Shown piece after piece: positions 1 through 10,279 of a stretch of 64,000 bases of DNA (positions within the stretch are counted from its first letter, which is position 1; each line of letters opens with the position of its first letter). The translations under genes were made by a program, and so were the position numbers. The stretch is taken from NCBI GenBank assembly GCA_012064415.1, contig SSNU01000051.1, positions 350,461 through 414,460 of the forward strand, read 5' to 3'. The notes under the pieces are model-generated. The model did no database searches. It was given only the letters and a program-made list of their open reading frames with translations, and was not told the DNA's origin. This DNA comes from Gyrodactylus bullatarudis. Lineage: Eukaryota > Platyhelminthes > Monogenea > Gyrodactylidea > Gyrodactylidae.

Positions 1-736
1 GTATAACCTCATTATCGTTTGGGAGCGGAATTTCGATTTTTTGATCATTTTCACTACTTGAAAATCAGTGATATTTCGATAACTCAAAATCCCTCGAAAA
101 TAGTGAATCTTTCAAAATTTTTTTGGTAATATTCGCCTTTCTTGTCTTTCTGTGATCCTGAAAATCAACTTTTGATCACTCTCTCAATTTCAAATCAATA
201 AAAATTTTCAGTTTAAAGTTCGAATTTTTGATGAAAAAATTGAGATTTCTGTAAAAATCATAGATTCCTTTAACGTTAGGAAAGAAAATTCTGTTTTTTT
301 TTGTTTTAGGAGGTGGGATCGTGAGAAGTTTTTTTCAATTTTCTATCTCAAAGTTCTAAGGTAGAAACTGTATCTTTAGATTATAATTAGCTGTCAAATT
401 GAAAAAGATGCAATAAATCTATTATTTATTTACATCAAATGTTGTCTATTGATAAAAATGATTCTTCATACCTAGGTAACCAATCAGGTTCAGTCTTTGA
501 TACGAGTTACCTGATTGGTTAATCCCTTCTTTGCACATTTTCATCCTACATTTTTCACAATACCCTTTCATTTTTCTTATGCATAACAATACCCATCTTA
601 TTTTGGTTTTGTAGGTATGTCTCTGTGATATTTAATGATAGCAAGCACACAAGAATACCAATAATTTGACATTAAACTAAGCTTAGCTTGATTGCATTAC
701 ATCTTGGATTACACTGATTCAATCCAACACACTGTC
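1..736. other. Upstream region of the universal stress protein gene, no gene seen
   Basis: AT-rich sequence with no open frame that looks coding. It should hold the promoter and 5' UTR of the stress-protein gene at 737. A stretch at 614-616 (tag|gtatgt context) could be a splice-like site, but I cannot support an upstream exon. Confidence 0.4.
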
Positions 737-1288
737 ATGGGAGATAAAGTCGAACATGTCTGCTCACACAATGAATGTGCCTTTGACAAGGCAACTCGCT
801 TTGTACTCATACCTGTAGATGGAAGTGACAATAGTCGTCGGGCCTTTGACTGGTACGTAGACAACGTAAATAAGCCAACCGATGGTCTTTATCTAATACA
901 AATTGTAAGTCCTAGCCAGAGTGTCGCATCGACAACTCAAAGTCATACGAATAAACTGCAAAAGATAGCCCTTGAGAATATCACAATCACTCTGAATGCT
1001 GAACAGTTGAAGGAATACGTCCAGGAGGCTATAAAATTGAATGAGAATTATCTTAGGATTTGTGAAGAGAAAAACATCCCGTGTAAGGCATTCGTCTATA
1101 TCGGGTCGAAGCCAGGTGAACTGATTTGTCGTCTATCGAAAGAGTTGAACGTGGAAACAATCATCATTGGAAGTCGTGGTCTGGGAACATTCAAGAGGAA
1201 ACTCTTTGGTAGTGTCAGCGATTACATTCTGCATCACGCCAAGTTGCCCCTGATCGTGGTACCTCCAGCTTCTACCGAGGACCTTTAG
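737..1288 (+). CDS. Universal stress protein (UspA family), single exon
   Basis: This is a 183-residue intronless protein of the UspA/alpha-hydrolase-like nucleotide-binding fold. The first beta strand and loop, VLIPVDGS, lie at residues 23-30. Near the C-terminus GSRGLG starts at residue 145 and fits G-X2-G-X9-G-S (glycines at 145, 148 and 158), the ATP-binding signature of the MJ0577-like subgroup, followed by LPLIVVPP, the usual last strand. I start it at the ATG at 737 (MGDKVEHV); the frame is open upstream to 692 but only from a TTG codon. Length matches eukaryotic single-domain USPs, which are expanded in trematodes. USPs bind nucleotide and respond to stress in the cytosol; the exact role here is unknown. 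The gene looks intact and stands alone, followed by two overlapping AATAAA signals at 1427-1436. Confidence 0.92.
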   Translation: MGDKVEHVCSHNECAFDKATRFVLIPVDGSDNSRRAFDWYVDNVNKPTDGLYLIQIVSPSQSVASTTQSHTNKLQKIALENITITLNAEQLKEYVQEAIKLNENYLRICEEKNIPCKAFVYIGSKPGELICRLSKELNVETIIIGSRGLGTFKRKLFGSVSDYILHHAKLPLIVVPPASTEDL

Positions 1289-1426
1289 ACTCAATTGACT
1301 GTTACATAAACCATGCTCATAATTTCATGCACCACATGTTAGTTTTTGCATTCCAATGATGATGATGAAAGTAAATATAACGGTTTAGATGACAAGGCTA
1401 TAAAACTTGAAGTGTAACATTTGCTT

Positions 1427-1436
1427 AATAAATAAA
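1427..1436 (+). terminator. Polyadenylation signals of the stress-protein gene
   Basis: Two overlapping AATAAA hexamers (1427-1432 and 1431-1436) lie about 140 nt after the stop codon, the expected place for the 3' end of this mRNA. From here to 1894 I see nothing else. Confidence 0.55.
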
Positions 1437-1894
1437 TCAAATACTTATAATTAAAGATATGAGCGTTTGAAAATTAACTCCACAATCACAAAATTTTCGA
1501 CAAAAAAGTAACTGGAATGCAAAATATTTTGTTTTGGGCAACACTCAAGGTATCATTAGATGGGAAAATAAATTTTGATTCTAATGATGCCTAATTACTA
1601 ATTAGTTAATTCAATTTTGTATTTTAATAAAAATTTAATTCCTTGAAATTATATTTTAAATTCTCAAATTCAGTTTTTTGCAATTTATCTCATAAATCAA
1701 ACACAATTTAGAAAATATTATTGCAGATCTGAAACCAGCACAAAATTTCGAAGTTGATTTAGAAAAGAAAACTTTTTAAAAATCCTAGTCACAAAAATTC
1801 TAGGAAATCCATTTCTAATTTAATTCACTACCAAGAAGGCTTTGATTAAATTTTTCTATTTGAACGTTAATATTGTCGAACTTCATCTAAGATA

Positions 1895-2133
1895 TTACGG
1901 TTGTGATTTAGGTTCATAAGGAAGATTAGAGAACAAGCGGATAATAAGGGATAAACGTTTTATTTCGCCGGGTCTCTTCAGACCTAACCCCGGACTTTTA
2001 CAATGAAATTATTTCTGCTCTTCCATTGGTTTAAGAAATCCCTCACTCAGGGGTGGATGGGAGCACTGGCCTTCCTATATCCATAATCCGCTTGTTCTCT
2101 AATCTTCCTTATGAACCTAAATCACAACTGTAA
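1895..2133. mobile_element. Small fold-back element (MITE-like), ~48-bp inverted repeats
   Basis: The left end (TTACGGTTGTGATTTAGG, 1895-1912) recurs as its reverse complement at the right end (to 2133) with one mismatch, and the match extends about 48 bp inward on both sides. The 240-bp body has no coding potential. The middle is notably more GC-rich than its surroundings. No clear target-site duplication could be assigned, so the superfamily is open. Confidence 0.7.
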
Positions 2134-2606
2134 ATTTTTCTAATTTGAGATCAGGGTTTTTGGAAAATTTCTTGGACCAAATTTATCTACAATTACTCAG
2201 CTCTACAGCCTGAGTTATTTCCTAATTTAAACCTTAGTAAGCTTCCAATTTGGCGGATGAATTATCTTTCTAAATTCGTTTGGCTAAAAAAAGATCTGAT
2301 TGTGTTTAATTTGGCCAATCAGGATGCTTCAACACTCCAGCGATTTCCACGAAACGACATACAGCGAAATTAAAAGCTTTTACTCGAAATCAAATATTAA
2401 AAGGGCTAAAATTTACTCTAGGAACACCTGTAAATTAAATATTAAACGGGTCACTACTTATGAGTAACCACACAAAAGTATATAGGAAATTAAAATAAAC
2501 TGGAATCTAAGTTATTTGAACTTTTTTCAAGTCGGTAGTAACAGCTTGTTATCACATTAAAATCATTGAAAGAAGAGATCATATATAGAGTGATTCAGTA
2601 TAAAAT

Positions 2607-2998
2607 TTATTGAAAATTATAAATCTCAGAAATAGCATGTAGAGTAGCCTGATAAATATTATCAGGACTATTTCTACGAAATAGGTACATCATTAAATAA
2701 CTATCTAACAAGTTTCTTCGCTTGTTCCTGACATTTCCAGCTTCTCTTTTGGCTGCACCCCAGATTGACAAGATGCGGTTGGTGTGGAAGCCTTCTTTAT
2801 TCACAAACTCGTATTTGTGGCATACCGTTTTGTGCTGGTGGCCCTCCTGGCTAAGTTTCTTGTAGGACTTATGTTCATCAGAAACAATAATGGAACCAGA
2901 GATGATCCTGTCTTTGATTATTCGAAGAAGAGTGGTTTTCTTCCTATTCTCCACTGTCTGCATGAAAACTTTGCCATCTTCATCTACTCTACCAAATA
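2607..2998 (-). pseudogene. Merlin (IS1016/ISXO2-like DDE) transposase, N-terminally truncated
   Basis: The frame from about 2995 down to 2607 reads FGRVDEDGKVFMQTVENR, then a segment with SIIVSDEHKSYKKLSQ, then YEFVNKEGFHTNRILSIW near the middle. These are the hallmark blocks of the ISXO2-like DDE domain used by Merlin transposons: the VFG-VERD strand, the second catalytic Asp in VSDE, and the HTN-IE/W block. A stop just upstream and the missing N-terminal third show that the copy is a dead fragment. Merlin is common in schistosomes and planarians. A second fragment lies at 44984-45205 and a divergent related pair at 17.9 and 23.4 kb. Confidence 0.85.
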
Positions 2999-3162
2999 TT
3001 TATTATCACAAACAGGGTGTACATTTTTTGGGTTAATTCCAAAAAACACCTCAAAAGAAATATTTTTCCAAAAGTAACACCAAAAATTTTCAAAAGAAAC
3101 TTCTTAAAAATAATTTTATTTAACACTAAATCTCATTAAACTTTATTTAAGCCCTTGATTTT

Positions 3163-3351
3163 TTACGGCTTTTGGATGGTCAATGACCATTGGTCATCCA
3201 CGTTTTTAAAATCTATCTTGTAACCTTCATGTTCCGATTGCTTCGGATTTTTGGCGTCACGGAGTATGAGAATCTCCGAGTAAGCTGCTTTCAAGGAGAT
3301 TACTTTGTATTCATTTGGAACATAATTATCAAGGGAAACTTCTAGCGGCAC
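3163..3351 (-). CDS. Short open frame of unknown nature
   Basis: A 62-codon frame starting at GTG, with an even, protein-like residue mix (runs such as NEYKVISLKAAYSEIL). I recognise no family. It could be an exon of an unseen gene or a transposon relic, or chance. No neighbours in the same frame support it. Sequence from 3352 to about 4070 holds nothing I can name. Confidence 0.2.
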   Translation of the reverse strand: MPLEVSLDNYVPNEYKVISLKAAYSEILILRDAKNPKQSEHEGYKIDFKNVDDQWSLTIQKP

Positions 3352-4069
3352 TTAGATGTTTTCCATTAATTAAATTTGTTACTAGTAACAGGTTTAACTC
3401 GGTGTCAAGATTATCTGATAGTCTTAAGAATCCGGGAATCTTGTTACTAATATAAGTTTAGCTGATAATTATCATAATAAATAATTTTTTGACTTTTAAT
3501 TTCAATACATTTAGAAAGGAAAATCATCCAGCTTATTCATAACACCCCTAGAAATTTTTCAGAATCTCTTTTCAGATGTGTTGCACATTAATAGAACCTT
3601 AATAGAAGCTTTACAAAATTAGATATCATATATAAGGAGAAAATTGACTTTCAATCTTTAAGTAGAAGTTAAAATTTTTATCTTACAATAAATCTAGTAG
3701 AGAGGGGTATTTTGGAATACTAGAAGCTTGGGGTGTTTTTCGGAAATTTTTTTAAAATAATAATTTCACCATAAGTTTATTTGACGAGTTAGAGTTTTCT
3801 AAACTGAAAAATCAGAATTTTTGAGGAAATTTGACTTCATCGACCCAGAAAATCGGATCAGGGAGAAAAATTTTTTCACTCTGACATGTTGATCGAAGAT
3901 CATTCTGGAATCTTTTCTCGAAAATTAAAAAAAAATATTTAATTCAAGATTATTCTACTCCTTAATAACGGACTCGACTCGTACAACTTTTAATTCTAAG
4001 AAAATGTTTAAAGATTCTACCAACTTAGAATTTATAGCTCAAAATAACTTTGAAGCTAACGTCCTTACG

Positions 4070-4330
4070 AACCTATCTCTTCATCCAAAACTTGGTGGAA
4101 CAAATTTCGTAAACTACTTAACATAAACAAATTCTCCTCAATTTCAAATTTCACTTCTCTCACTGATAGAGAATTCTGCCAAGAAATTATTAATTATTTT
4201 ATCGAAAATTTCAATGAACCAAAGCAGATTGATTTCCTCAACTCTACCTCGGTTGCCCCATGTATGTCAATTAGCGATTTAAATTATTTTTTCGAAAGTT
4301 GTAAAATTCCTAATCGTCTTGATGATTACA
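4070..4330 (+). pseudogene. LINE ORF2 fragment (linker before reverse transcriptase), left of insertion
   Basis: An open frame of about 80 codons (WWNKFRKLLNINKFSS, then SLTDREFCQEIINYFIENF, then VAPCMSISDLNYFF) has the layout of the endonuclease-RT linker of jockey/CR1-like non-LTR retrotransposons. It is cut at 4330 by the DNA transposon that occupies 4331-7833 and resumes at 7834 with the RT domain. Part of the same LINE copy as 7834-9186. Confidence 0.65.
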
Positions 4331-5214
4331 CAGGGGGTCATGAAAAATTCAAAATTGCGGTAAAAAGTAAAATAAAACTGATTCTGGTGTAAAATTTTGC
4401 GCTGATCCCGAATCTGTGCTCAGATCTGTAAAATTCACTATAATTTCTGAGATAATTGGAAAAAACGATATTTCCCAAAATTCCAAATTTCCCAAATTTT
4501 TAAAATTAATTTTCGCAAAAACCGTAAATGTTATTGTATTAATTGTTTCGCAATTAGATGAGAAATTAAATTCTGCGTCGATTGATATGACTTTTGTAGG
4601 GGTGGAGTTTTATCGGCTTTCGGAAATTAACGCCAAATAAAGGTAATGTTCGAATTTTTGGGTTTTTTTGTTGAATTTTCACCATGTTTTAGAGAACAAA
4701 TAGACTTTCCGAAGAGATTTTTAAAAATTTTAAAAGGCTATCAGGATCAAAATTTTGTGAGCTTTCCGAATCTGCCATTGGTTTTTGGTTATCTAATTTA
4801 GAAGAGGTGTAAAAACCGCATTTTTGAAATCTGTTTTTAGACAGAGTTTTTCCGTTTTTACGTTTTAAGCTCCCATTATAAGCAAAGCTTGCTTCAAAAT
4901 CTAGTAGAAAAAAATTCCTTGCTTTCTGAGATAAACTAACTAAACACTTGTTAAAAACTATTCCTTCAACTTATTTGTATTGCAAGAAAAATTACAAAAA
5001 TACATTTCTAACTCTAAAGTTTTTTCATTTAAGGCAATCAAAAACTCACCTAACTTTCCAGGAATTGGCGATAAATCCAAATGACCAAGTTCATCTTCTT
5101 TAATATTAAAAGACCTTCAAAATGAGGGGCTGGGTGTCTTATAAGACTGTTATTTGCACGATTTATTACTGACTAAAGTTCATCCTTTCTCAGGCACAAG
5201 GTACTAATCAACAT
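4331..5214. repeat. Left 884-bp terminal inverted repeat
   Basis: Pairs base for base with 6950-7833 in reverse complement. It contains a 74-codon open frame at 4416-4640 (+) (MLRSVKFTIISEIIGKND...), whose twin lies at 7524-7748 (-) in the other arm. A degraded copy of the same repeat lies at about 10280-10900. Confidence 0.9.
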
Positions 5215-5251
5215 CGAGGAATAATAAAAGATATTCTATTTCCAAGTATTA

Positions 5252-6490
5252 TTACTGTATTTTTATTGACCAGCAATAGTCAGAAATACAATTTTCTAAA
5301 TTAATCTCACAATATCTGGACTCTAGTTCTCTCATTTCTTGATGGAACTTTTCTCCCTGCTCGTCCGATATACTTCCTAACGTTCCATCTTCGAAGCAAT
5401 TCATGTGATGCTTAAAAAAATGTAGCTTTACGCTCATTAGGCAGCCTAAGTTTTTATAAGACTCTATGAGTTCTTCTACCATTGCGTCACTATCAATATG
5501 GCGCGTATTTCCAAGGAAATATTGACAAACATTCTTGAAAGCAAGCCAGGCTGGTAACTCATTCTCAACTAGAACATATTGGAAAGCTGGATCATCCATC
5601 AACTTTCTTATCTGTGGACCTGTGAAGACCCCATTTTCAATTTTTTCACTACTGAGGTGTGTAAATTTTTCTCTTATATGATTCACTGAAAACGAGTTGA
5701 TATTTACAAGTCCTCTGATAAATTGCTTGAAAATTCCAAGTTTTAAATGTAAAGGTGGCAGAATTATCCTATTTGGAGGTACTAGAGGAGGGTTGAGTCT
5801 ATTATTTCCAAGTTCCATTGTTCTTTCATTGGGTAAATTTTCAGTGTAGTGATTCAATCTGTTTCTTGAATCCCAGAGACACCGAAAGCAAGGGAATTTC
5901 GTATTTCCTAGTTGAAGACCAGACAATAAAGCGATTATTTGGAAATCTGCCACAATTTTGAAGTTAAAAAGGTGATATGAGATTTTTCTCAGTATTAGTT
6001 GGCACGATTCATAAGTTTCTTTCATTGTTCTGGAATATGCGACAGGGACAGACTTAAAATTTCCAGTGTTACTTATGAGCACTGCTTTCAAACTACTTTT
6101 GGAGGAATCAATAAAAAGTCGCATTGCTCTTGGATTAAAAGGAAAATTTAGAGCTCTGAATAGACCTTGTATATCATTGCAGTAAGATAGACCATCTTCT
6201 TGATTGAAAAACTCTCGGAATGGTTCATCTCGATACTTGTATTGAGAATATTTCACATTATTACCACCATCTATTTGTTTTGATAAAAGTTCTCTTCCTA
6301 GAAGTACAGCTTCCTTCTTGGATAAATGCAATTTTCTCACAAGATTGTCCAGAAAATCTTGATCAAACTCAATCTTTACAGTCATAGGCAATTCAATATT
6401 AGGAGAAATTTCTTCTATCGGATCAACTTCTTCTTGATTTTGCCTTCGATTAATATGAATATCTCTACAAGCTCTTGTTATAGGATAAGA
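5252..6490 (-). CDS. Transposon-encoded protein, exon 2 (putative transposase core)
   Basis: Exon 2 of a two-exon gene encoding about 520 residues. It contains, in order, FIDSS (Asp near residue 236), KIVADFQIIALLSGLQLG (Asp near 290) followed by CFRCLWDSRN, the proline-rich PPNRIILPPLHLKLGI, and SDEQGEKFHQEM (Glu near 488), ending DYCWSIKIQ. I recognise this as a repetitive family found in hydra and insect genomes and annotated only as uncharacterised proteins; the spaced D, D and E plus its place between long inverted repeats suggest a DDE-type transposase (inference). No stops or shifts are visible, so it may be intact. The first ATG in this exon is not the start, because the frame runs in from exon 1. 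Confidence 0.78.
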   Translation of the reverse strand, partial: SYPITRACRDIHINRRQNQEEVDPIEEISPNIELPMTVKIEFDQDFLDNLVRKLHLSKKEAVLLGRELLSKQIDGGNNVKYSQYKYRDEPFREFFNQEDGLSYCNDIQGLFRALNFPFNPRAMRLFIDSSKSSLKAVLISNTGNFKSVPVAYSRTMKETYESCQLILRKISYHLFNFKIVADFQIIALLSGLQLGNTKFPCFRCLWDSRNRLNHYTENLPNERTMELGNNRLNPPLVPPNRIILPPLHLKLGIFKQFIRGLVNINSFSVNHIREKFTHLSSEKIENGVFTGPQIRKLMDDPAFQYVLVENELPAWLAFKNVCQYFLGNTRHIDSDAMVEELIESYKNLGCLMSVKLHFFKHHMNCFEDGTLGSISDEQGEKFHQEMRELESRYCEINLENCISDYCWSIKIQ

Positions 6491-6517
6491 CTAAAAAAAG
6501 ATTAAATAAGTCCTTAC

Positions 6518-6841
6518 TTGCTTTGATGGTTTACGAAATGGTGAGATAATGGTAGTACAGAAATAGCAATCGACATTATGATTAGCCGGCTCTGACCAAA
6601 CCTTGATCCTATTTCTGTAAGACCTCGGATGGTTGGAAACAACTTTTGAATAACATGACTGACAAGTATTTGGTGGAGCATGGGCACGATCTGTTGTTAT
6701 ATTAACATTAAAGTATTGGATCAATTTCTCTTTGAGAGCATTGTCAATTTTGTACATATATCCAGTAATAAAGTAATATCCACAGACATAGCAAAATCGA
6801 GATATGTCATTTAAGCAAACGAATTCACGAGGATGAATCAT
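6518..6841 (-). CDS. Transposon-encoded protein, exon 1 (Cys-pair zinc-finger-like N-terminus)
   Basis: Exon 1 gives the first 108 residues from an ATG at 6841 (MIHPREFVCLNDISRF). It has three CxxC pairs (CYVC, CQSC, CYFC), consistent with zinc binding and DNA recognition at the transposon ends. It joins exon 2 through a 27-nt intron at 6491-6517 with gtaagg at the donor and a tttttttag acceptor; the reading frame is continuous (phase 0) across it. An intron this short is unusual but matches others in this window (29, 30 and 43 nt in the Tigger gene). Confidence 0.75.
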
Positions 6842-6949
6842 ACTGACGTGGATAAAATATGCACGAATAAAAATTATATGGCATGGGTATTATAATGAAC
6901 CAATCACAGAAAACATAGAATTGATCATGTGAGTCATTTCTATTCGTCA

Positions 6950-7833
6950 ATGTTGATTAGTACCTTGTGCCTGAGAAAGGATGAACTTTAGTCAGTAATA
7001 AATCGTGCAAATAACAGTCTTATAAGACACCCAGCCCCTCATTTTGAAGGTCTTTTAATATTAAAGAAGATGAACTTGGTCATTTGGATTTATCGCCAAT
7101 TCCTGGAAAGTTAGGTGAGTTTTTGATTGCCTTAAATGAAAAAACTTTAGAGTTAGAAATGTATTTTTGTAATTTTTCTTGCAATACAAATAAGTTGAAG
7201 GAATAGTTTTTAACAAGTGTTTAGTTAGTTTATCTCAGAAAGCAAGGAATTTTTTTCTACTAGATTTTGAAGCAAGCTTTGCTTATAATGGGAGCTTAAA
7301 ACGTAAAAACGGAAAAACTCTGTCTAAAAACAGATTTCAAAAATGCGGTTTTTACACCTCTTCTAAATTAGATAACCAAAAACCAATGGCAGATTCGGAA
7401 AGCTCACAAAATTTTGATCCTGATAGCCTTTTAAAATTTTTAAAAATCTCTTCGGAAAGTCTATTTGTTCTCTAAAACATGGTGAAAATTCAACAAAAAA
7501 ACCCAAAAATTCGAACATTACCTTTATTTGGCGTTAATTTCCGAAAGCCGATAAAACTCCACCCCTACAAAAGTCATATCAATAGACGCAGAATTTAATT
7601 TCTCATCTAATTGCGAAACAATTAATACAATAACATTTACGGTTTTTGCGAAAATTAATTTTAAAAATTTGGGAAATTTGGAATTTTGGGAAATATCGTT
7701 TTTTCCAATTATCTCAGAAATTATAGTGAATTTTACAGATCTGAGCACAGATTCGGGATCAGCGCAAAATTTTACACCAGAATCAGTTTTATTTTACTTT
7801 TTACCGCAATTTTGAATTTTTCATGACCCCCTG
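6950..7833. repeat. Right 884-bp terminal inverted repeat
   Basis: Reverse complement of 4331-5214. The 74-codon frame at 7524-7748 (-) encodes the same peptide as its twin; the single base difference I noted inside it is synonymous. Confidence 0.9.
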
Positions 7834-9186
7834 AAATTATTTTAACTCCTTTTTACTTTTAAAAAATATGCCCTCTGCTTTTCTAATATCACTTGTTAAT
7901 TTCTTTAATTATTATATAGCTAATAATTTCATCCCACAAGATGGCTTGTTGTTAAAATCACACCAATCCCTAAGTCTAACAATTATTCAAATTTTTCTGA
8001 TCTTAGACCAATATCATCGCTTAATATTTTCCTTTCCTTAATCGATAGATATGTCACTAGGGAAATTTCCCTGAATCTACCTTCACCCTTCCATGATAAT
8101 TCCCAACATGGTTTTTTTACCAAGGAAAAATACCTCAACTAATATGCTGGAAATTCTAAATTATGCTAAACCCTTATTAAGAGCTAAAGAATTTTTATTG
8201 TTCATTATATTGACATTTCTAAAGCTTTTGATAAATTAAAATTTTCATTCATAAGACGTAAACTTATGGAAAATAACATAGATCCATATATCATTAACCT
8301 GACCTTAAACTTATTGGTCAATAGAAGACAGTATGTGGCTTTTAACACCTTTACCAGTATGAAAGAACTCATTAATTCGGGACTTCCTCAAGGTTCAACT
8401 ATTGGCCCTCTTATCTTTAATCTTTGTTTCGCTGATATTCAGCTCCCAGAGGATATTGAGAGTGTCCTCTTTAAATTTGCCACCGATATAAAATTCGTCT
8501 TCAAGGTGAAAAATTCCCTTGATATATTGGAAATAAACAACTACTTCTACTCTCTCAAAGATTCCCTTGAGACCATGGGGCTCTATATAAATAGAGATAA
8601 ATGTAAATTATTACTCCCATTGGGACTCCCTGCAACCCTGATGGAATTGCTTCTACTTCCTGGAGAAATTGTCTCCTTTACTTCAGATCTGGGTTTCAGT
8701 ATTGATTGAAAACTAAATATAAACCCGTTTTCAAATTTTCCAAAAATATTTTACTTTTTGAAGATCATATAAATCTCTGATTATAAGCCATTTTGATTAT
8801 TTAAGTTCTTTATTGCCTCACATAATTATTATAATTATCAATCTTTAGTGATTGAAAGAATCCAATATCTGTTCTTACACTCATTGTATCCAACCTTGCA
8901 TTCCTATAATTCACTTATTTCTATCTCCGGACTTCAACCTCTTTGGATCCGTAGATATGCCTTCATTATTAAAAAATTCATAAATTCATCTATCTCGGTG
9001 CGTCAAAACTATAATTTAAGACACACCTCTTACAAAGATCATTTTCTTCTATCTACTTTTAGATCTCTTGATGATAAATATAATCTTGATGAATGTAGTA
9101 ATCTATGGGATATTAAATCCATTATGGCCCATATTAGGACCAAAATTGATTACTCTAAATCATTACTTTATTCCTCTTTAAAATAG
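7834..9186 (+). pseudogene. LINE reverse transcriptase (jockey/CR1-like), degenerate, right of insertion
   Basis: RT blocks appear in the expected order across several frames: ITPIPKSNNYSNFSDLRPIS (near 7947-8010), DISKAFDK (near 8211-8234), SGLPQGSTIGPLIFNLCFAD (8377-8436) and FKFATDIKFV, where the catalytic FADD box has become FATD. Frameshifts and stops separate the 8266-8709 and 8848-9186 frames. The later part has the ISGLQPLWIRRYAFIIKKF type of C-terminal domain. The copy is dead both by its own mutations and by the 3.5-kb insertion. Confidence 0.85.
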
Positions 9187-9350
9187 ATCTTTCTCATCAT
9201 AGATCTAATTAAAAGTAAAAAACGTTTTTTGAAAGATAATTTTTTGGCCGAAATTTCACAAATTTTTAGTTTTTTGTCTCAATTTAAAGAGAATTTTCTC
9301 TTGATTCGATCAGTACCACTAAACCCTATTGAATTCGTCCACTTAGCATG

Positions 9351-9430
9351 AAAAATCTTGAAAATTAACTTTGATAAAAAAGGCAATGTGTCACCTTTAA
9401 TAGATAAAAGTTCAATAATTATTATAATTA
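9351..9430. repeat. Repeat, inverted copy at 12455-12525
   Basis: The stretch ttaactttgataaaaaaggc...ttcaataattattataattat recurs as its reverse complement near 12455-12525. The pair brackets 3.1 kb that includes a hammerhead repeat, a relic transposon arm, a SINE and a LINE tail, so the block may be one composite insertion. Confidence 0.5.
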
Positions 9431-9690
9431 TGGGTTTCAATTTAGTTTCAATTCCTCTGTTGTGGCAGGCTTCAATAATCTTGTTGAAAATTACTTAATC
9501 TAAGATCAGTGTAAACAAGAACTATTTTTTGTTTTTGCTCTTTAGATTAGAAATGTAGCTAAGAAATTGGTAGAGATTGGTCTCACATGATTTCCCTTCA
9601 ACTGAGTTAAGTGTTCTTCGAGATTGGGTTTTTGAGCTGAGCTACCGGTGACATAAGAAATTTGAGCAAAGTAAGAAGATGCCAGATTTT

Positions 9691-9742
9691 TTCACAAATA
9701 AAGATCTCTATTTCGGGCATACTCATCAGTGTGATACATGCC
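9691..9742 (-). ncRNA. Hammerhead ribozyme motif (PLE-type repeat)
   Basis: On the minus strand the sequence reads atcacaCTGATGAGtatgccCGAAAtag and continues into a hairpin and TTTGTGA. The core boxes CUGAUGA and GAAA are intact; stem I pairs UCACA with UGUGA, and stem III closes on AUAG/UUUAU. Stem II is only one G-C pair. The same motif recurs at 29.1, 32.0 and 49.2/49.5 kb, and in degenerate form at 36.5, 40.8, 48.1 and 53.9 kb. Penelope-like elements are known to carry hammerheads in their terminal repeats, and RT or endonuclease relics of such elements lie near several copies. Confidence 0.65.
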
Positions 9743-10279
9743 ATATAAATACAGGTTTAACAAATTTGAAAGAGATGGCCTTATTGGTCCAAATTTTAAT
9801 AGTTATACAATTGGCTCCTCCCTGTTACCAGGTCAGAGAAATTGATGTGAGAAATATAAATTATAATTATTTGAAATTTGTACAATCCAAGTGATAATTA
9901 TTATTGTAATCAGCGTTTAATGGAAAAAAATTTAGTTCTGTTATCGAATCAGGATAATTAGGACTTGATCATTGTGTTGCTACGAAAAACTTGGTAATCT
10001 GTTGGTTCGTTTCTGTCTTCTTTTCATTGGAGGGGGTTGTGATCCTGCTGGTTTTTTCTCCCTCGGTTTTGGTAGACTCATTGGTTTCACATGATTCTTT
10101 TGGACACATAGATTTGGCTTTTGTTCGTTAATAAGATAAGCTTCAACTGCTTTCAAAATCTAACCGTATTTCCCTGATGGTTTCTAAATAATTTCAAAGT
10201 TTTTGGGGGAAACTTGGGCATTACATGTTTTTAGATACTCCCTGATCGCGGTTTAGCCCTTGTAGAGATGTTCATCATT

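Larger units (their letters stand above)
4331..7833. mobile_element. 3.5-kb DNA transposon with 884-bp terminal inverted repeats
   Basis: The element begins CAGGGGGTCATGAAAAATTC at 4331 and ends with the reverse complement at 7833. Each arm is 884 bp (4331-5214 and 6950-7833). The arms look almost identical; one difference is visible by eye at 4578 versus the matching base in the right arm. The middle 1.7 kb carries one spliced minus-strand gene (5252-6841). Near-identity of the arms implies a recent insertion. It disrupts a LINE. I could not find a convincing target-site duplication: the flanks gattaca and aaattat do not match. Superfamily is not certain. Confidence 0.88.

Noticed and set aside
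692..736. Upstream extension of the stress-protein frame
   Set aside because: It starts at TTG; the ATG at 737 gives a normal family N-terminus.
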